Shown here: piece by piece, positions 1 to 8,391 of the stretch
How positions within the stretch are numbered: position 1 is the stretch's first letter
Layout: each line of letters opens with the position of its first letter
Assembly (NCBI RefSeq): GCF_000739815.1
Contig: NZ_BBJJ01000051.1
Span: 1 to 50,906 of the forward strand
Origin: Paraburkholderia mimosarum LMG 23256 = NBRC 106338
Lineage (GTDB): Bacteria > Pseudomonadota > Gammaproteobacteria > Burkholderiales > Burkholderiaceae
Direction of reading: 5' to 3'
Length of the DNA stretch: 50,906 nt
Made by a program: the position numbers and the translations under genes
The notes under the pieces: generated by a model
Database searches by the model: none
What the model was told of the DNA's origin: nothing
What the model saw: only the letters and a program-made list of their open reading frames with translations

Positions 1-46
1 TGCTAATGCACGCAGCACTCAGCGTCGGCACCTGCTCGCAATCCAC

Positions 47-436
47 CTACTCCATATCGGCGCGCCCCAAACCGATCCAGCGAAGCGCGTCGGCGCGCTT
101 CCCCAATTTGGCGAGCACATCCCGCGGCAGGCGGTCGAGCGTGCATAGCTCCTTCGCGCGCATTCCGACACGGCAGTCTCTTTCAAAAAAGTGAACCGCA
201 TAGACGTAGAACCGCTGCAGAAACGTGCCGATTGCTGTAACATAGCCGACATCACCTTGGCTCACGAGGAGTTCACCCAGAGCCATACCGTTGTATGTAC
301 CATCGTTGCGGATCACAGTGCGTGCAATCACTCGCTCGCCAACTGCGAAGCGCGGTGGAAAAGCAAGTTCGACTGCATCGTCGCTCTCAACGTCCTTCAC
401 TCCCCGCTCATTTAAATGCGGCGATGCACGCTTCAC
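47..436 (-). CDS. nifZ: Nitrogen fixation protein NifZ
   Basis: A 129-residue protein matching NifZ, a small accessory factor for P-cluster maturation of the MoFe protein. The recognisable core is the stretch GYVTAIGTFLQRFYVYAVHF followed by a GMRAKELC segment, with an N-terminal PPRFAVGERV strand typical of the family. Its start codon overlaps the stop of the upstream IscA-like gene (ATGA), so the two are probably translationally coupled. It is the last gene visible of the leftward nifB-fdxN-iscA-nifZ run and would share the NifA/sigma-54 control of nifB. Length fits the family. Nothing is broken. Confidence 0.9.
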   Translation of the reverse strand: MKRASPHLNERGVKDVESDDAVELAFPPRFAVGERVIARTVIRNDGTYNGMALGELLVSQGDVGYVTAIGTFLQRFYVYAVHFFERDCRVGMRAKELCTLDRLPRDVLAKLGKRADALRWIGLGRADME

Positions 437-843
437 GACACCCCCCGTGGCAATGCATTACCTCCGTGTTCGATCGCGCTGGCATCGATGCGCGAGACGC
501 TCGACTTTCCTGCGCCATCGCGCGCACGCGCCGCGACGCCCAATGCTTGCTTACCCTTGTTAAATGCAAGGCCACACCTGTCTTGTGTTTCGACGAAGTC
601 GACGGTAAAGCCTTCGAGCAACAGCTGACTTTCTGCCGGCAAGAAAATCCGCAGTCCATTGATCTCCGCAGTCTCATCACCGGGCTGCGCATCGGCGGCG
701 GCGCTAAGTTCGGCTTCGTATCCGGAGCAACCGCCGGGGTTCACGCAAATACGGACGCCCGCACCGGATGGCAGGCCGGAAAAGCGCACGATACGGTGCA
801 AGAACTTTTCGGCGGCAGGTGTCATTGCAAAATTTGGCAACAT
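433..843 (-). CDS. HesB/IscA-type iron-sulfur assembly protein (nif-linked)
   Basis: A 136-residue A-type Fe-S carrier or scaffold protein. The IscA/HesB signature is visible: CVNPGGCSGYEA near residue 36 and a late QDRCGLAFNKG segment. The C-terminal element reads C-G-L rather than the canonical C-G-C, as happens in several nif-linked variants. The open frame extends upstream, but the extension overlaps fdxN and has no family similarity, so the ATG at 843 is chosen; an ATG at 825 is also possible. It lies 64 bp after fdxN and overlaps nifZ by 4 bp. It probably supports Fe-S supply to nitrogenase or its maturases. Confidence 0.85.
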   Translation of the reverse strand: MLPNFAMTPAAEKFLHRIVRFSGLPSGAGVRICVNPGGCSGYEAELSAAADAQPGDETAEINGLRIFLPAESQLLLEGFTVDFVETQDRCGLAFNKGKQALGVAARARDGAGKSSVSRIDASAIEHGGNALPRGVS

Positions 844-907
844 GATATAGACGTCGTCGAATTGAAAAATCGCGGTTACACTGCGCAAAGCACGCGGAAC
901 CGCGGCG

Positions 908-1102
908 CTAGGCCGGCACGATGCAGCCATCCACAGGGCACGCCGCCATGCATTGCGGACTATCGAATTGCCCTTCACACACGGTACATTTCTTCGGATC
1001 GATTGCGAAGATGCCGCCTCTCTCGCTGATGGCGACGTTTGGGCACTGCGGCTCGCAAGCCGAACAGCCAGTGCAAGCGGACGCAATGATCTTTAGTGGC
1101 AT
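908..1102 (-). CDS. fdxN: 2[4Fe-4S] ferredoxin FdxN
   Basis: A 64-residue bacterial-type ferredoxin with two cysteine clusters. The first is ACTGCSACEPQCP and the second, in the C-terminal half, is CTVCEGQFDSPQCMAACP. The longer spacing in the second cluster is typical of nif-linked FdxN. Such ferredoxins donate electrons to nitrogenase or NifB. A clear GAGGAG ribosome site precedes the ATG. The gene sits 66 bp after nifB on the same strand, the usual nifB-fdxN pairing, so it should be transcribed from the nifB promoter. Confidence 0.93.
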   Translation of the reverse strand: MPLKIIASACTGCSACEPQCPNVAISERGGIFAIDPKKCTVCEGQFDSPQCMAACPVDGCIVPA

Positions 1103-1168
1103 ACCAAGTACTCCTCATGATGGTTTTCTGTTAGCCGAGTACGTCAGGGTGACTGTGCGACCTGCCGC

Positions 1169-2767
1169 TCAAACAGGGGCGTCTTCACCTGCCCTCGTCA
1201 ATCCAATCTGTGGGATCGCCGCGCCGACGCGGTCCGCGTGGATAATTTGGCCAGTCGCGAGACGGCCGCAATAGTCGGTGAACCATGCAAGCGCGGACTT
1301 TTCGATTGTTTCGTGGGCGTACGTATCCACGGGTTCGATTCCCGCTTCTAACAGCGAGTTCCGTGGACACAAGCCAATCTTTGCAACCAGCACAGCATGG
1401 CAATCATTGATCGCGTCGATAATCGGCACCAAGTCATCCTCATCGCCATCGCCGCCGCGGCAATAGGCGCCCACGCGGCGGTGCGCGACAAGCACGGCTC
1501 CAGCAGCGCTGACCTGAAAAATATGGAACTCGGAAACATGGCCGAAATGTGCGTTGACCAGCCCGCCACCCTTCGTCGCAACGGCAATCCGCACCTCAAC
1601 ATCACCTAGCACCTGGCTCGCTCGTGACAAGCTTGGCGTCTTATGTTTCATTTTGCGCTCTATATCGCATTCGGCCTCCATGTGTGGGCGTGTACGGCCA
1701 TGATCAAGCTTGTCTGCAGCGTCCATGTGCTCAATTCTTGCGAGCGAAAACTCCTGATGGCGGTCTTCGCCCAGAAGGCCTACGGCATCTGCACGGCATT
1801 GCCGGCAATGGCGCATTAGCGCCGCGCCGCCCATGCAGGCCTCCTGCACGTCTTTCAGCTCGCGAGCGGTAGGCTCGCGCTGGCCGCGGCCGCCGAAATA
1901 TGTCCCGTGCGCAGGATCCGAGATCAGCGGCATGATGTTGTGCAAAAATGCACCTCGCCTCTTTACTTCACGATTCACTTCGACCAAGTGTTCGTCGTTG
2001 ATGCCGGGGATCAGTACCGAGTTGATCTTCGTAAGTACGCCACGAGCGCTCAACATATCGAGTCCTAGCATCTGCCTCTCGTGCAGGATTCGCGCGGCCT
2101 CTTCGCCCGTAACTCTTCTGTGATCCCAAAAGATCCATGGATAGATCTTTGTGCCGATGAAAGGGTCGACCATGTTAATAGTAACCGTCACATGATCAAT
2201 GCCGTGATCGCAAATTTCGCCGACATAGTCCGGCAGCAAAAGCCCGTTCGTCGAAAGACATAGCTTAATGTTCGGCGTGAGTTCGCGAAGCATACGAAAG
2301 GTGTCGAACGTTTTCTTCGGATTGGCCAGTGCATCCCCCGGGCCCGCGATACCGACGACAGACAATTGCGGAATCCTCGAGGCGACGGTCATCACCTTTT
2401 TCACGGCCTGATCCGGCGTGAGTTTCTCTGATACCACACCGGGCCGCGACTCGTTCGAGCAATCGTACTTTCGGTTGCAGTAGTTGCATTGAATATTGCA
2501 GGCGGGCGCCACCGCAACATGCATGCGCGCATAATGGCGGTGAGCTTCTTCCGAATAACACGGGTGATCTCGAATCTTCTCCCGCACCTCCGCGCTCATC
2601 TTTTCTGTTGCTTCGGTCGAACAGAAAGTTGAACCGGCCGATGCGCCATTTGAATCGAAGCTGCCGTATCGGGCCATTGCATCCGCGGCCGACATCGATG
2701 GCATGGTGGATGTGGTCCTGGCGCCGTCGGCCGAGGTCAGAGCGCCGGCATTCGCGCAATCGTGCAT
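1169..2767 (-). CDS. nifB: FeMo-cofactor biosynthesis protein NifB
   Basis: Radical SAM enzyme that builds NifB-co, the Fe8S9C core of the FeMo cofactor. The SAM cluster motif CNIQCNYC is at residues 90-97 of the 532-residue product. The C-terminal part, from about residue 410, is a NifX-like cofactor-binding domain (VRIAVATKGGG, NAHFGHVSEFHIF), so this is the long fused NifB. The frame is open 44 codons further upstream, but the ATG at 2767 is preceded by a GGAGAGAT ribosome site and begins a family-like N-terminus. It is divergent from nifV; a -24/-12 promoter and a NifA site lie in the intergenic region. Confidence 0.96.
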   Translation of the reverse strand: MHDCANAGALTSADGARTTSTMPSMSAADAMARYGSFDSNGASAGSTFCSTEATEKMSAEVREKIRDHPCYSEEAHRHYARMHVAVAPACNIQCNYCNRKYDCSNESRPGVVSEKLTPDQAVKKVMTVASRIPQLSVVGIAGPGDALANPKKTFDTFRMLRELTPNIKLCLSTNGLLLPDYVGEICDHGIDHVTVTINMVDPFIGTKIYPWIFWDHRRVTGEEAARILHERQMLGLDMLSARGVLTKINSVLIPGINDEHLVEVNREVKRRGAFLHNIMPLISDPAHGTYFGGRGQREPTARELKDVQEACMGGAALMRHCRQCRADAVGLLGEDRHQEFSLARIEHMDAADKLDHGRTRPHMEAECDIERKMKHKTPSLSRASQVLGDVEVRIAVATKGGGLVNAHFGHVSEFHIFQVSAAGAVLVAHRRVGAYCRGGDGDEDDLVPIIDAINDCHAVLVAKIGLCPRNSLLEAGIEPVDTYAHETIEKSALAWFTDYCGRLATGQIIHADRVGAAIPQIGLTRAGEDAPV

Positions 2768-2943
2768 GGATATCTCTCCGCAATGAACAGTGTGGGCGCC
2801 TTTTCTTCCAGCAGAATCCATGCCATCGTGAGAGCCACAATGTGCGAGTGGACGACATCCCAGAAGGCCTAATCGTCGAGCGCCGATTCCTGAAGCCAAG
2901 AGCAGCGCGGTGCTCCATCGGCATCAAAGGGGGATCAAGCCGC

Positions 2944-2958
2944 GCTGGCGCGGTGCCC
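2944..2958 (-). promoter_or_regulatory. Probable -24/-12 sigma-54 promoter of nifB
   Basis: Read on the minus strand the site is GGGCACCGCGCCAGC. It keeps the invariant GG and GC ten bases apart and the GGCAC box, but has CA instead of TT before the GC. It lies about 103 bp from the NifA site at 3062-3077, a suitable distance for NifA-dependent activation, and 177 bp ahead of the nifB start. No better match was found in this intergenic region. Confidence 0.6.
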
Positions 2959-2973
2959 CTGTCTTGGTCACCT

Positions 2974-2999
2974 GAATTACTCGCGAGAATTACTCGCGA
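2974..2999. repeat. 13-bp tandem duplication in the nifB-nifV intergenic region
   Basis: Two perfect adjacent copies of GAATTACTCGCGA lie between the nifB promoter and the NifA site. No protein-binding role is known to me for this sequence. It may be a simple slippage duplication that alters spacing between the NifA site and the nifB promoter. Confidence 0.8.
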
Positions 3000-3061
3000 G
3001 AAAAGCGACCGCTTGCGCGTTCATTGATACGCCGATCGGCCGAATTTAAGCGCGACCACAC

Positions 3062-3077
3062 TGTTAGAAACGGGACA
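3062..3077. promoter_or_regulatory. NifA upstream activator sequence (TGT-N10-ACA)
   Basis: A perfect TGT-N10-ACA match, the consensus binding site of NifA. It is placed almost centrally between the divergent nifB and nifV promoters, about 103 bp from the former and 92 bp from the latter, so one site may serve both. A nifA gene is present in the window at 14995-16641. Confidence 0.8.
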
Positions 3078-3169
3078 TTCCCGACGCGACTTTCACACCA
3101 CGAACCCGGATTCCCGACATGATGCCTTTCGGGTTCAAATAGAACCGCCCTCCGCCCGTAGCGTCCAAT

Positions 3170-3185
3170 TGGCACGATGCTTGCA
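3170..3185 (+). promoter_or_regulatory. -24/-12 sigma-54 promoter of nifV
   Basis: TGGCACGATGCTTGCA is a perfect match to the sigma-54 consensus TGGCAC-N5-TTGC. It lies 30 bp before the nifV ATG and 92 bp after the NifA site. Transcription should start near 3197, between this site and the ribosome site CGGGAG, which excludes the longer in-frame start at 3177. Confidence 0.92.
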
Positions 3186-3215
3186 TCCCTTTCGACACCT
3201 CTCGGGAGACTTGAC

Positions 3216-4352
3216 ATGCATGTTCCGATTATCAATGACACGACGCTGCGCGATGGTGAGCAGACTGCAGGTGTCGCATTTCGCGTCGAGGAAAAATGCG
3301 CGATCGCAAGCGCGCTGTCGCAGGCCGGCGTGCCGGAGCTCGAAATCGGGATTCCCGCAATGGGCGATGACGAAATGGCGTGCATAGCGGAAATTGCAGG
3401 GTTAAATCTCGACTCGCGCATAATCGTTTGGGGACGCCTCACCGAAGGTGACCTCGCGGCGGCATTAAGTTGCAATGCTGATATCGTTCATCTCTCCATC
3501 CCTGTTTCGGACATTCATCTGCAGCACAAGCTTCGGCAGTCGCGTACGTGGGTTCTGAATCAAATTGCCCGCATCGTCGACATCGCAGTCGGCTCTCACG
3601 CAACGATTTCTCTCGGTCTGGAAGACGCCTCGCGCGCGGACCCTTCGTTTTTGATCGACGTCGCTCAATGCGCAGAGCGGCACGGGGTCCAACGCTTGCG
3701 TTTTGCTGACACGGTCGGTGTGCTGGATCCTTTTAAGACATACTACGCGATTGCAGCTCTGCGCGTTGCCGTGGACCTCGAGATCGAAATCCACGCGCAC
3801 GACGATCTCGGGCTGGCCACAGCCAACACGTTAGCGGCCCTTGCGGCAGGCGCAACACATGCTAGCACCACCGTTAACGGTCTTGGCGAGCGAGCCGGAA
3901 ACGCGGCGCTAGAGGAAGTCGTGATGGGAGCGCGTCACCTTCTGCGACGAGATACGGGCGTCGACACTAAAGCGCTGCCCGGTATTTCGTCGCTGGTCGA
4001 GCATGCGTCGGGCCGAGCCGTCTCCTTTGGAAAAAGCATCGTTGGTAGAGGCGTTTTTACTCACGAAGCGGGAATTCACACGGATGGCCTTGCCAAACAC
4101 GTCGCAACCTACGAAGGATTCGATCCTGCAGAGGTGGGCCGGCAACGGTCTACCGTACTCGGCAAACATTCTGGGTCTCAAGGCGTGCGTGACGCATATG
4201 ACGCTTTGGGCCTGAAGGTATCGGAGCGGCTTGTGCCGTTACTGCTCCCTCGCATCCGTGCCTTCGCCTCGCGACATAAGCAGCCGCCTGGCGCAATCGA
4301 TCTCCGTCGCTTTTTGAGTGAGGCACGGAGCACGCGAGTCAGAGCGTCCTGA
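3216..4352 (+). CDS. nifV: Homocitrate synthase NifV
   Basis: A 378-residue enzyme of the isopropylmalate/homocitrate synthase family that condenses acetyl-CoA with 2-oxoglutarate; homocitrate is the organic ligand of the FeMo cofactor. Visible motifs are NDTTLRDGEQTAG at the N-terminus, HAHDDLGLATANT with the metal-binding histidines, and the NGLGERAGNAALEEV signature. The start is set by a CGGGAG ribosome site and by the sigma-54 promoter just upstream. A nifV is notable in a symbiont because many alpha-rhizobia lack it and take homocitrate from the plant; its presence suggests nitrogenase can be matured without host homocitrate. Confidence 0.95.
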   Translation: MHVPIINDTTLRDGEQTAGVAFRVEEKCAIASALSQAGVPELEIGIPAMGDDEMACIAEIAGLNLDSRIIVWGRLTEGDLAAALSCNADIVHLSIPVSDIHLQHKLRQSRTWVLNQIARIVDIAVGSHATISLGLEDASRADPSFLIDVAQCAERHGVQRLRFADTVGVLDPFKTYYAIAALRVAVDLEIEIHAHDDLGLATANTLAALAAGATHASTTVNGLGERAGNAALEEVVMGARHLLRRDTGVDTKALPGISSLVEHASGRAVSFGKSIVGRGVFTHEAGIHTDGLAKHVATYEGFDPAEVGRQRSTVLGKHSGSQGVRDAYDALGLKVSERLVPLLLPRIRAFASRHKQPPGAIDLRRFLSEARSTRVRAS

Positions 4353-4733
4353 AGGCGGCTCATAGCGAGAAACAGACTTAGGAGGAGCAAACCCATAGAA
4401 GGACGTATCCGAAACTTCGCCCACTTTGATCTATGGAGGATTTCCGCGTCTCTTTTGCGCTGCCCTTGACATAAGAGTAGTGAAGTTGAGCCGCCTGCAC
4501 ATCACGAAACCTTTTTTCGGTACATCGAACACCCAGGACGACCCGCCGCCCCCCCGCGACGGCTGACCTATCATGGTTTGCTGCCAAAGGCCTGCGACGA
4601 CTTCGTTGTATCTACGCCCCCTGAACAACGAGTGCTTAAAGCCTTCAGAAGGCGCCGACCGGCATGTCGTCTTCCTCAAAAACCTGTGCGCGTCGCTGTC
4701 CGCACGCAGCGGCGTCTGATCAGGAGAACCTCA
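4353..4733 (+). other. Non-coding gap between nifV and fixA
   Basis: No credible gene is seen in these 381 bases. I found no TGT-N10-ACA site and no convincing -24/-12 element here; the best GG-N10-GC candidate (GGCACGGAGCACGC, near 4322) lies inside the end of nifV and has AC in place of TT. fixABCX may therefore be read from the nifV promoter. An in-frame extension of fixA back to 4578 is open but lacks family similarity and a ribosome site. Confidence 0.5.
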
Positions 4734-5585
4734 ATGCATATTGTCGTTTGCATCAAACAAGTACCGGATTCTGCCCAGATTCGGGTTCACCCTGTGACCA
4801 ACACCATCATGCGGCAAGGCGTGCCTGCAATCGTCAACCCTTACGATCTCTTCTCACTAGAAGAAGCGTTGCGGCTAAAAGACCGCTTCGGCGCGTGGGT
4901 CACGATACTTTCTATGGGGCCGCCACAGGCAGAGGAGGCACTGCGCAGATGCATCAGCTACGGTGCTGACGACGCCGTGCTTATCACCGACCGGTCGTTC
5001 GCCGGCGCCGACACGCTCGCCACTTCTTATGCACTGGCTGCCGCGATCCGCCAGATCGCTAATGAACGCTCAGTGGATATGATCTTCACGGGCAAACAAA
5101 CGATCGACGGTGATACCGCCCAGGTCGGCCCGGGCATCGCGACGCGCATGGGCATCCAACTGCTTACCTACGTGTCGCGGATTCTCGAGATCGACCTCGG
5201 CCGACGCACGATTATGGTCGAACGCCGCGCTGAAGGGGGCGTTCAGGTACTCGAGACTGCGTTGCCATGCCTTGTTACGATGCTTGAAAACACGAACGAC
5301 CTGCGTTTCGCGACACTGCCCAGAATGATCCATGCCGCCGGCTTTCCCGTACGTAAGTGGAACCGCGAGCATGCCGGAATCGATGACATCAGCAAGATCG
5401 GGCTGAAGGGATCACATACCGTCGTACGTAAGGTGTTCGGCGCGACGCCGCGTGAAGAAGACGCCGAGATGATCGAATTCGACGAGTCGAGTCTCCACGA
5501 AGCGGCGGCTCAACTGGTGCATAAGATCTTTACTCGTCATCCGACGCTGGAGGCAGACCTGCGGCTCACGGAGAGGAATGCATGA
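4734..5585 (+). CDS. fixA: Electron-transfer flavoprotein beta subunit FixA
   Basis: A 283-residue ETF beta-type subunit of the FixABCX complex, which bifurcates electrons from NADH to ferredoxin or flavodoxin and quinone, supplying low-potential electrons to nitrogenase. It opens with MHIVVCIKQVPDS and carries the ETF-beta stretch MIFTGKQTIDGDTAQVGPG. An AGGAG ribosome site lies 8 bases before the ATG. The stop overlaps the fixB start (ATGA), showing translational coupling. The gene is first of fixABCX. Confidence 0.95.
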   Translation: MHIVVCIKQVPDSAQIRVHPVTNTIMRQGVPAIVNPYDLFSLEEALRLKDRFGAWVTILSMGPPQAEEALRRCISYGADDAVLITDRSFAGADTLATSYALAAAIRQIANERSVDMIFTGKQTIDGDTAQVGPGIATRMGIQLLTYVSRILEIDLGRRTIMVERRAEGGVQVLETALPCLVTMLENTNDLRFATLPRMIHAAGFPVRKWNREHAGIDDISKIGLKGSHTVVRKVFGATPREEDAEMIEFDESSLHEAAAQLVHKIFTRHPTLEADLRLTERNA

Positions 5586-6694
5586 ATTCTCCTGTTGCTT
5601 CGAAAAGAAAACCGGCTGAGACGATCACACGGGCTAACGGCTGCAACGTGGAACTTCCCGACAGTATGAAAGACTATCGGGGCGTGTGGGTCTTTATCGA
5701 GCACGACCGTGGCCGTGCGCACAGCGTATCGTGGGAACTGGTCGGTGAGGGCCGAAAGCTCGCCGACAAACTCGGCAGCACCGTCGCTGTAGCGGTGCTC
5801 GGCGGTACTGAAGAGCCACTCGAGCAGTTTGCCGCTGAGGCATTCACCTTGGGTGCGGACAAAGCCTATGTCATCCACGATCCGGTATTACGCGGCTATC
5901 GCAATGAACCGTTCACGAAAGGCCTGTCAGATCTGGTCGGCAAGTACTGCCCCGAGATACTGTTGCTCGGGGCGACTTCAATGGGACGAGATCTCGCGGG
6001 CTCTGTCGCAACACGACTTCTGACTGGCCTTACAGCCGACTGCACTGAGCTAAATATCGATCCAGCGTCGCGCGCACTAGCTGCGACGCGGCCGACATTC
6101 GGCGGCTCGCTGCTCTGCACGATCATGACGCTCGCGTCCCGCCCCCAGATGGCGACTGTGCGCCCACGAGTCATGCCCATGCCGCCGGCGCAGCAAGGCC
6201 GCAGTGGCGAGATCGTTCAGGAAACGCTTGGAATGATCGAGGCCAATATTGTAACTAAATTGCTTGACTTCATCCCCGACGTGACGAGCGAACAAATCAA
6301 CCTCGCCTACGCGGACGTGATCGTGAGCGGCGGCAAGGGGCTCAAGAGTCGTGAAAACTTCCAGCTGCTATTCGAGCTGGCGCGAGTGCTCGGTGGCGAA
6401 GTCGGCGCGAGCCGCCCGTGCGTTCAGGCGGGTTGGGTCCGAGCCGAACGCCAGATCGGACAGACCGGCAAAACCGTCAGGCCCAAGCTTTATATCGCCG
6501 CGGGAATCTCCGGTGCGATCCAGCATCGGGTCGGAATGGAAAGCTCCGACGTCATCGTCGCAATCAACACCGACGCGAACGCACCGATTTTTGATTACGC
6601 ACACTACGGCGTTATCGGGGACGCAATGCGCGTAGTACCAGCACTAACACAGGCCTTTAAGCAACACCTGACGCCTCAGGGGCTAGACTCGTAA
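5582..6694 (+). CDS. fixB: Electron-transfer flavoprotein alpha subunit FixB
   Basis: A 370-residue ETF alpha-type subunit, partner of FixA. The C-terminal FAD-binding domain is evident from VSGGKGLKSRENF, the AAGISGAIQH loop and the AINTDANAPIFDYA segment. It starts within the fixA stop codon and is followed after 11 bp by fixC with a ribosome site (AAGGAAAA). Length is normal for symbiotic FixB. Confidence 0.95.
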   Translation: MNSPVASKRKPAETITRANGCNVELPDSMKDYRGVWVFIEHDRGRAHSVSWELVGEGRKLADKLGSTVAVAVLGGTEEPLEQFAAEAFTLGADKAYVIHDPVLRGYRNEPFTKGLSDLVGKYCPEILLLGATSMGRDLAGSVATRLLTGLTADCTELNIDPASRALAATRPTFGGSLLCTIMTLASRPQMATVRPRVMPMPPAQQGRSGEIVQETLGMIEANIVTKLLDFIPDVTSEQINLAYADVIVSGGKGLKSRENFQLLFELARVLGGEVGASRPCVQAGWVRAERQIGQTGKTVRPKLYIAAGISGAIQHRVGMESSDVIVAINTDANAPIFDYAHYGVIGDAMRVVPALTQAFKQHLTPQGLDS

Positions 6695-6705
6695 GGAAAA
6701 CCGAG

Positions 6706-8019
6706 ATGATAACTTCCCCCAAATTCGATGCAATTGTGGTCGGAGCTGGACCAGCAGGCAACGCCGCAGCCTACGTTATGGCGAAAGGCGGGCTGAAAGT
6801 GCTTCAGATTGAACGTGGCGAGTATCCCGGAAGCAAAAACGTTCAGGGCGCCATTCTTTACGCCAATGCACTGGAACAGATCATTCCGAACTTCCGCGAC
6901 GATGCCCCTCTCGAGCGCCACATCATCGAGCAGCGCCTATGGATGCTTGACGAAACCTCGTTTGTGGGTACGCACGCACGCAGCGAGGACTACAACAATC
7001 CCCCACATAACCGCTACACGATCATACGGGCACAGTTCGACAAGTGGTTTTCATCGAAAGTTCGCGAAGCAGGCGCTTTGCTGATCTGCGAGACCACGGT
7101 GAATCGCCTGATTATGGACGGAGACCAGGTTATCGGCGTGCAATGCGACCGCGAACACGGTGATGTCTATGCGGACATCGTGGTCCTTGCGGACGGCGTC
7201 AATTCGACATTGGCACGTAAGGCAGGCTTTCACAGCGAAATCAAGGCGAGCAATGTCGCGTTGGCTGTGAAGGAGATTCTTTTTATGCCTGAGGAAACAA
7301 TTTGCCAGCGTTTTAACGTTGCCGATAACGAAGGAGTGGTCATTGAGATGGTCGGGCGGATAACCGACGGCATGGCTGGAACCGGCTTCCTGTACACTAA
7401 CAAGGAGTCGCTGACAATCGGCGTCGGCTGTATGCTGAGCGACTTCAAGAACAACTCGAACCGTACAAGCCCGTATGTGTTGCTTGAAAAAATGAAGCGT
7501 CATCCGTCCATCGCCCCGCTCATCGCCGGCGGGGAAATGAAGGAGTACTGTGCGCATCTGATCCCCGAAGGGGGTTTCAATGCAATCCCGGAAGTGTACG
7601 GCAATGGCTGGATGATCGTCGGCGATTCCGGTGGATTCGTCAATTCCGCACATCGTGAAGGTTCTAATCTTGCCATGACGACAGGACGCCTCGCCGCGGA
7701 AACCGCGATAGCCGCAAAATCCACCCGAAACCACAGCTATCGGGCTAGCGCCCTCTCCGGCTACAAGGCCGCGCTCGACAACAGCTTCGTGATGAAGGAC
7801 CTATTCAAGTACCGAGACATGCCGAAGATCTTGCATCGCAATCCACAGTTTTTTACCACATATCCAGATCTGGTCTCTAAAGCGGCCCGAACGATGATTA
7901 CGGTCGACGGCGTCGACAAGCAGACCAAGAAGGGGGAGGTCATCGCGAGTTTTCGAAAAAATCGCTCACTAACGGGCTTGATGGGCGACGCATACAAACT
8001 CTGGAGGGCCTTCCGATGA
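6706..8019 (+). CDS. fixC: FixC flavoprotein oxidoreductase
   Basis: A 437-residue FAD protein of the ETF-quinone oxidoreductase type, the quinone-reducing arm of the FixABCX complex. The dinucleotide-binding motif VVGAGPAGNAAA lies at the N-terminus, and the GDSGGFVNSAHREGSNLAM segment binds FAD in the second half. It overlaps fixX by 4 bp (ATGA). Length and sequence are typical of nif-linked FixC, and nothing is broken. Confidence 0.95.
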   Translation: MITSPKFDAIVVGAGPAGNAAAYVMAKGGLKVLQIERGEYPGSKNVQGAILYANALEQIIPNFRDDAPLERHIIEQRLWMLDETSFVGTHARSEDYNNPPHNRYTIIRAQFDKWFSSKVREAGALLICETTVNRLIMDGDQVIGVQCDREHGDVYADIVVLADGVNSTLARKAGFHSEIKASNVALAVKEILFMPEETICQRFNVADNEGVVIEMVGRITDGMAGTGFLYTNKESLTIGVGCMLSDFKNNSNRTSPYVLLEKMKRHPSIAPLIAGGEMKEYCAHLIPEGGFNAIPEVYGNGWMIVGDSGGFVNSAHREGSNLAMTTGRLAAETAIAAKSTRNHSYRASALSGYKAALDNSFVMKDLFKYRDMPKILHRNPQFFTTYPDLVSKAARTMITVDGVDKQTKKGEVIASFRKNRSLTGLMGDAYKLWRAFR

Positions 8020-8315
8020 CCAAAATTACTGTGAACATCGACGAGAAGCTATTCCAAAACCGTTACCGCGTTGACGTCGGCCGACCACACGTCCACATAA
8101 AAAATCCTGAGACGTGCATTAATGAATGTAGAGATAAAAGCTGTACGTTCGTCTGCCCGGCTTCCTGTTATCGGAATGAGAACAACGGCGCCGTGACACT
8201 AATTACCGACGGCTGCCTTGAATGCGGTAGCTGTCGCATTCTATGCACGGAACACCACAACCTTTCTTGGGAGTACCCGAGGGGTGGCCACGGAATCCAG
8301 TTCAAGTTCGGATAG
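8016..8315 (+). CDS. fixX: Ferredoxin-like protein FixX
   Basis: A 99-residue ferredoxin-like subunit that sits with FixC in the FixABCX complex. Cysteines are visible in CTFVCPASCY and CLECGSCRILC, and the ending GGHGIQFKFG is typical of FixX. It is the last gene of the fixABCX set. A hairpin follows within 25 bases of its stop. Confidence 0.95.
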   Translation: MTKITVNIDEKLFQNRYRVDVGRPHVHIKNPETCINECRDKSCTFVCPASCYRNENNGAVTLITDGCLECGSCRILCTEHHNLSWEYPRGGHGIQFKFG

Positions 8316-8337
8316 ACGAATACAACGTCGTCATTTT

Positions 8338-8370
8338 GGCTTCTGCCTTCCGCACGAAAGGTCAGAAGCC
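8338..8370 (+). terminator. Hairpin between fixX and the next gene
   Basis: The arms GGCTTCTGCCTT (8338-8349) and AAGG-T-CAGAAGCC (8358-8370) can pair almost completely. There is no U-run, only TTATCG, so this could be a leaky terminator or an RNA-stabilising intercistronic hairpin rather than a full stop. It would reduce or separate expression of the gene at 8392 relative to fixABCX. Confidence 0.45.
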
Positions 8371-8391
8371 TTATCGTTTCGGAGCAAGTCA

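Noticed and set aside
4467..4500. TTGACA at 4467 as a sigma-70 -35 box for fixA
   Set aside because: No -10 hexamer at suitable spacing follows.
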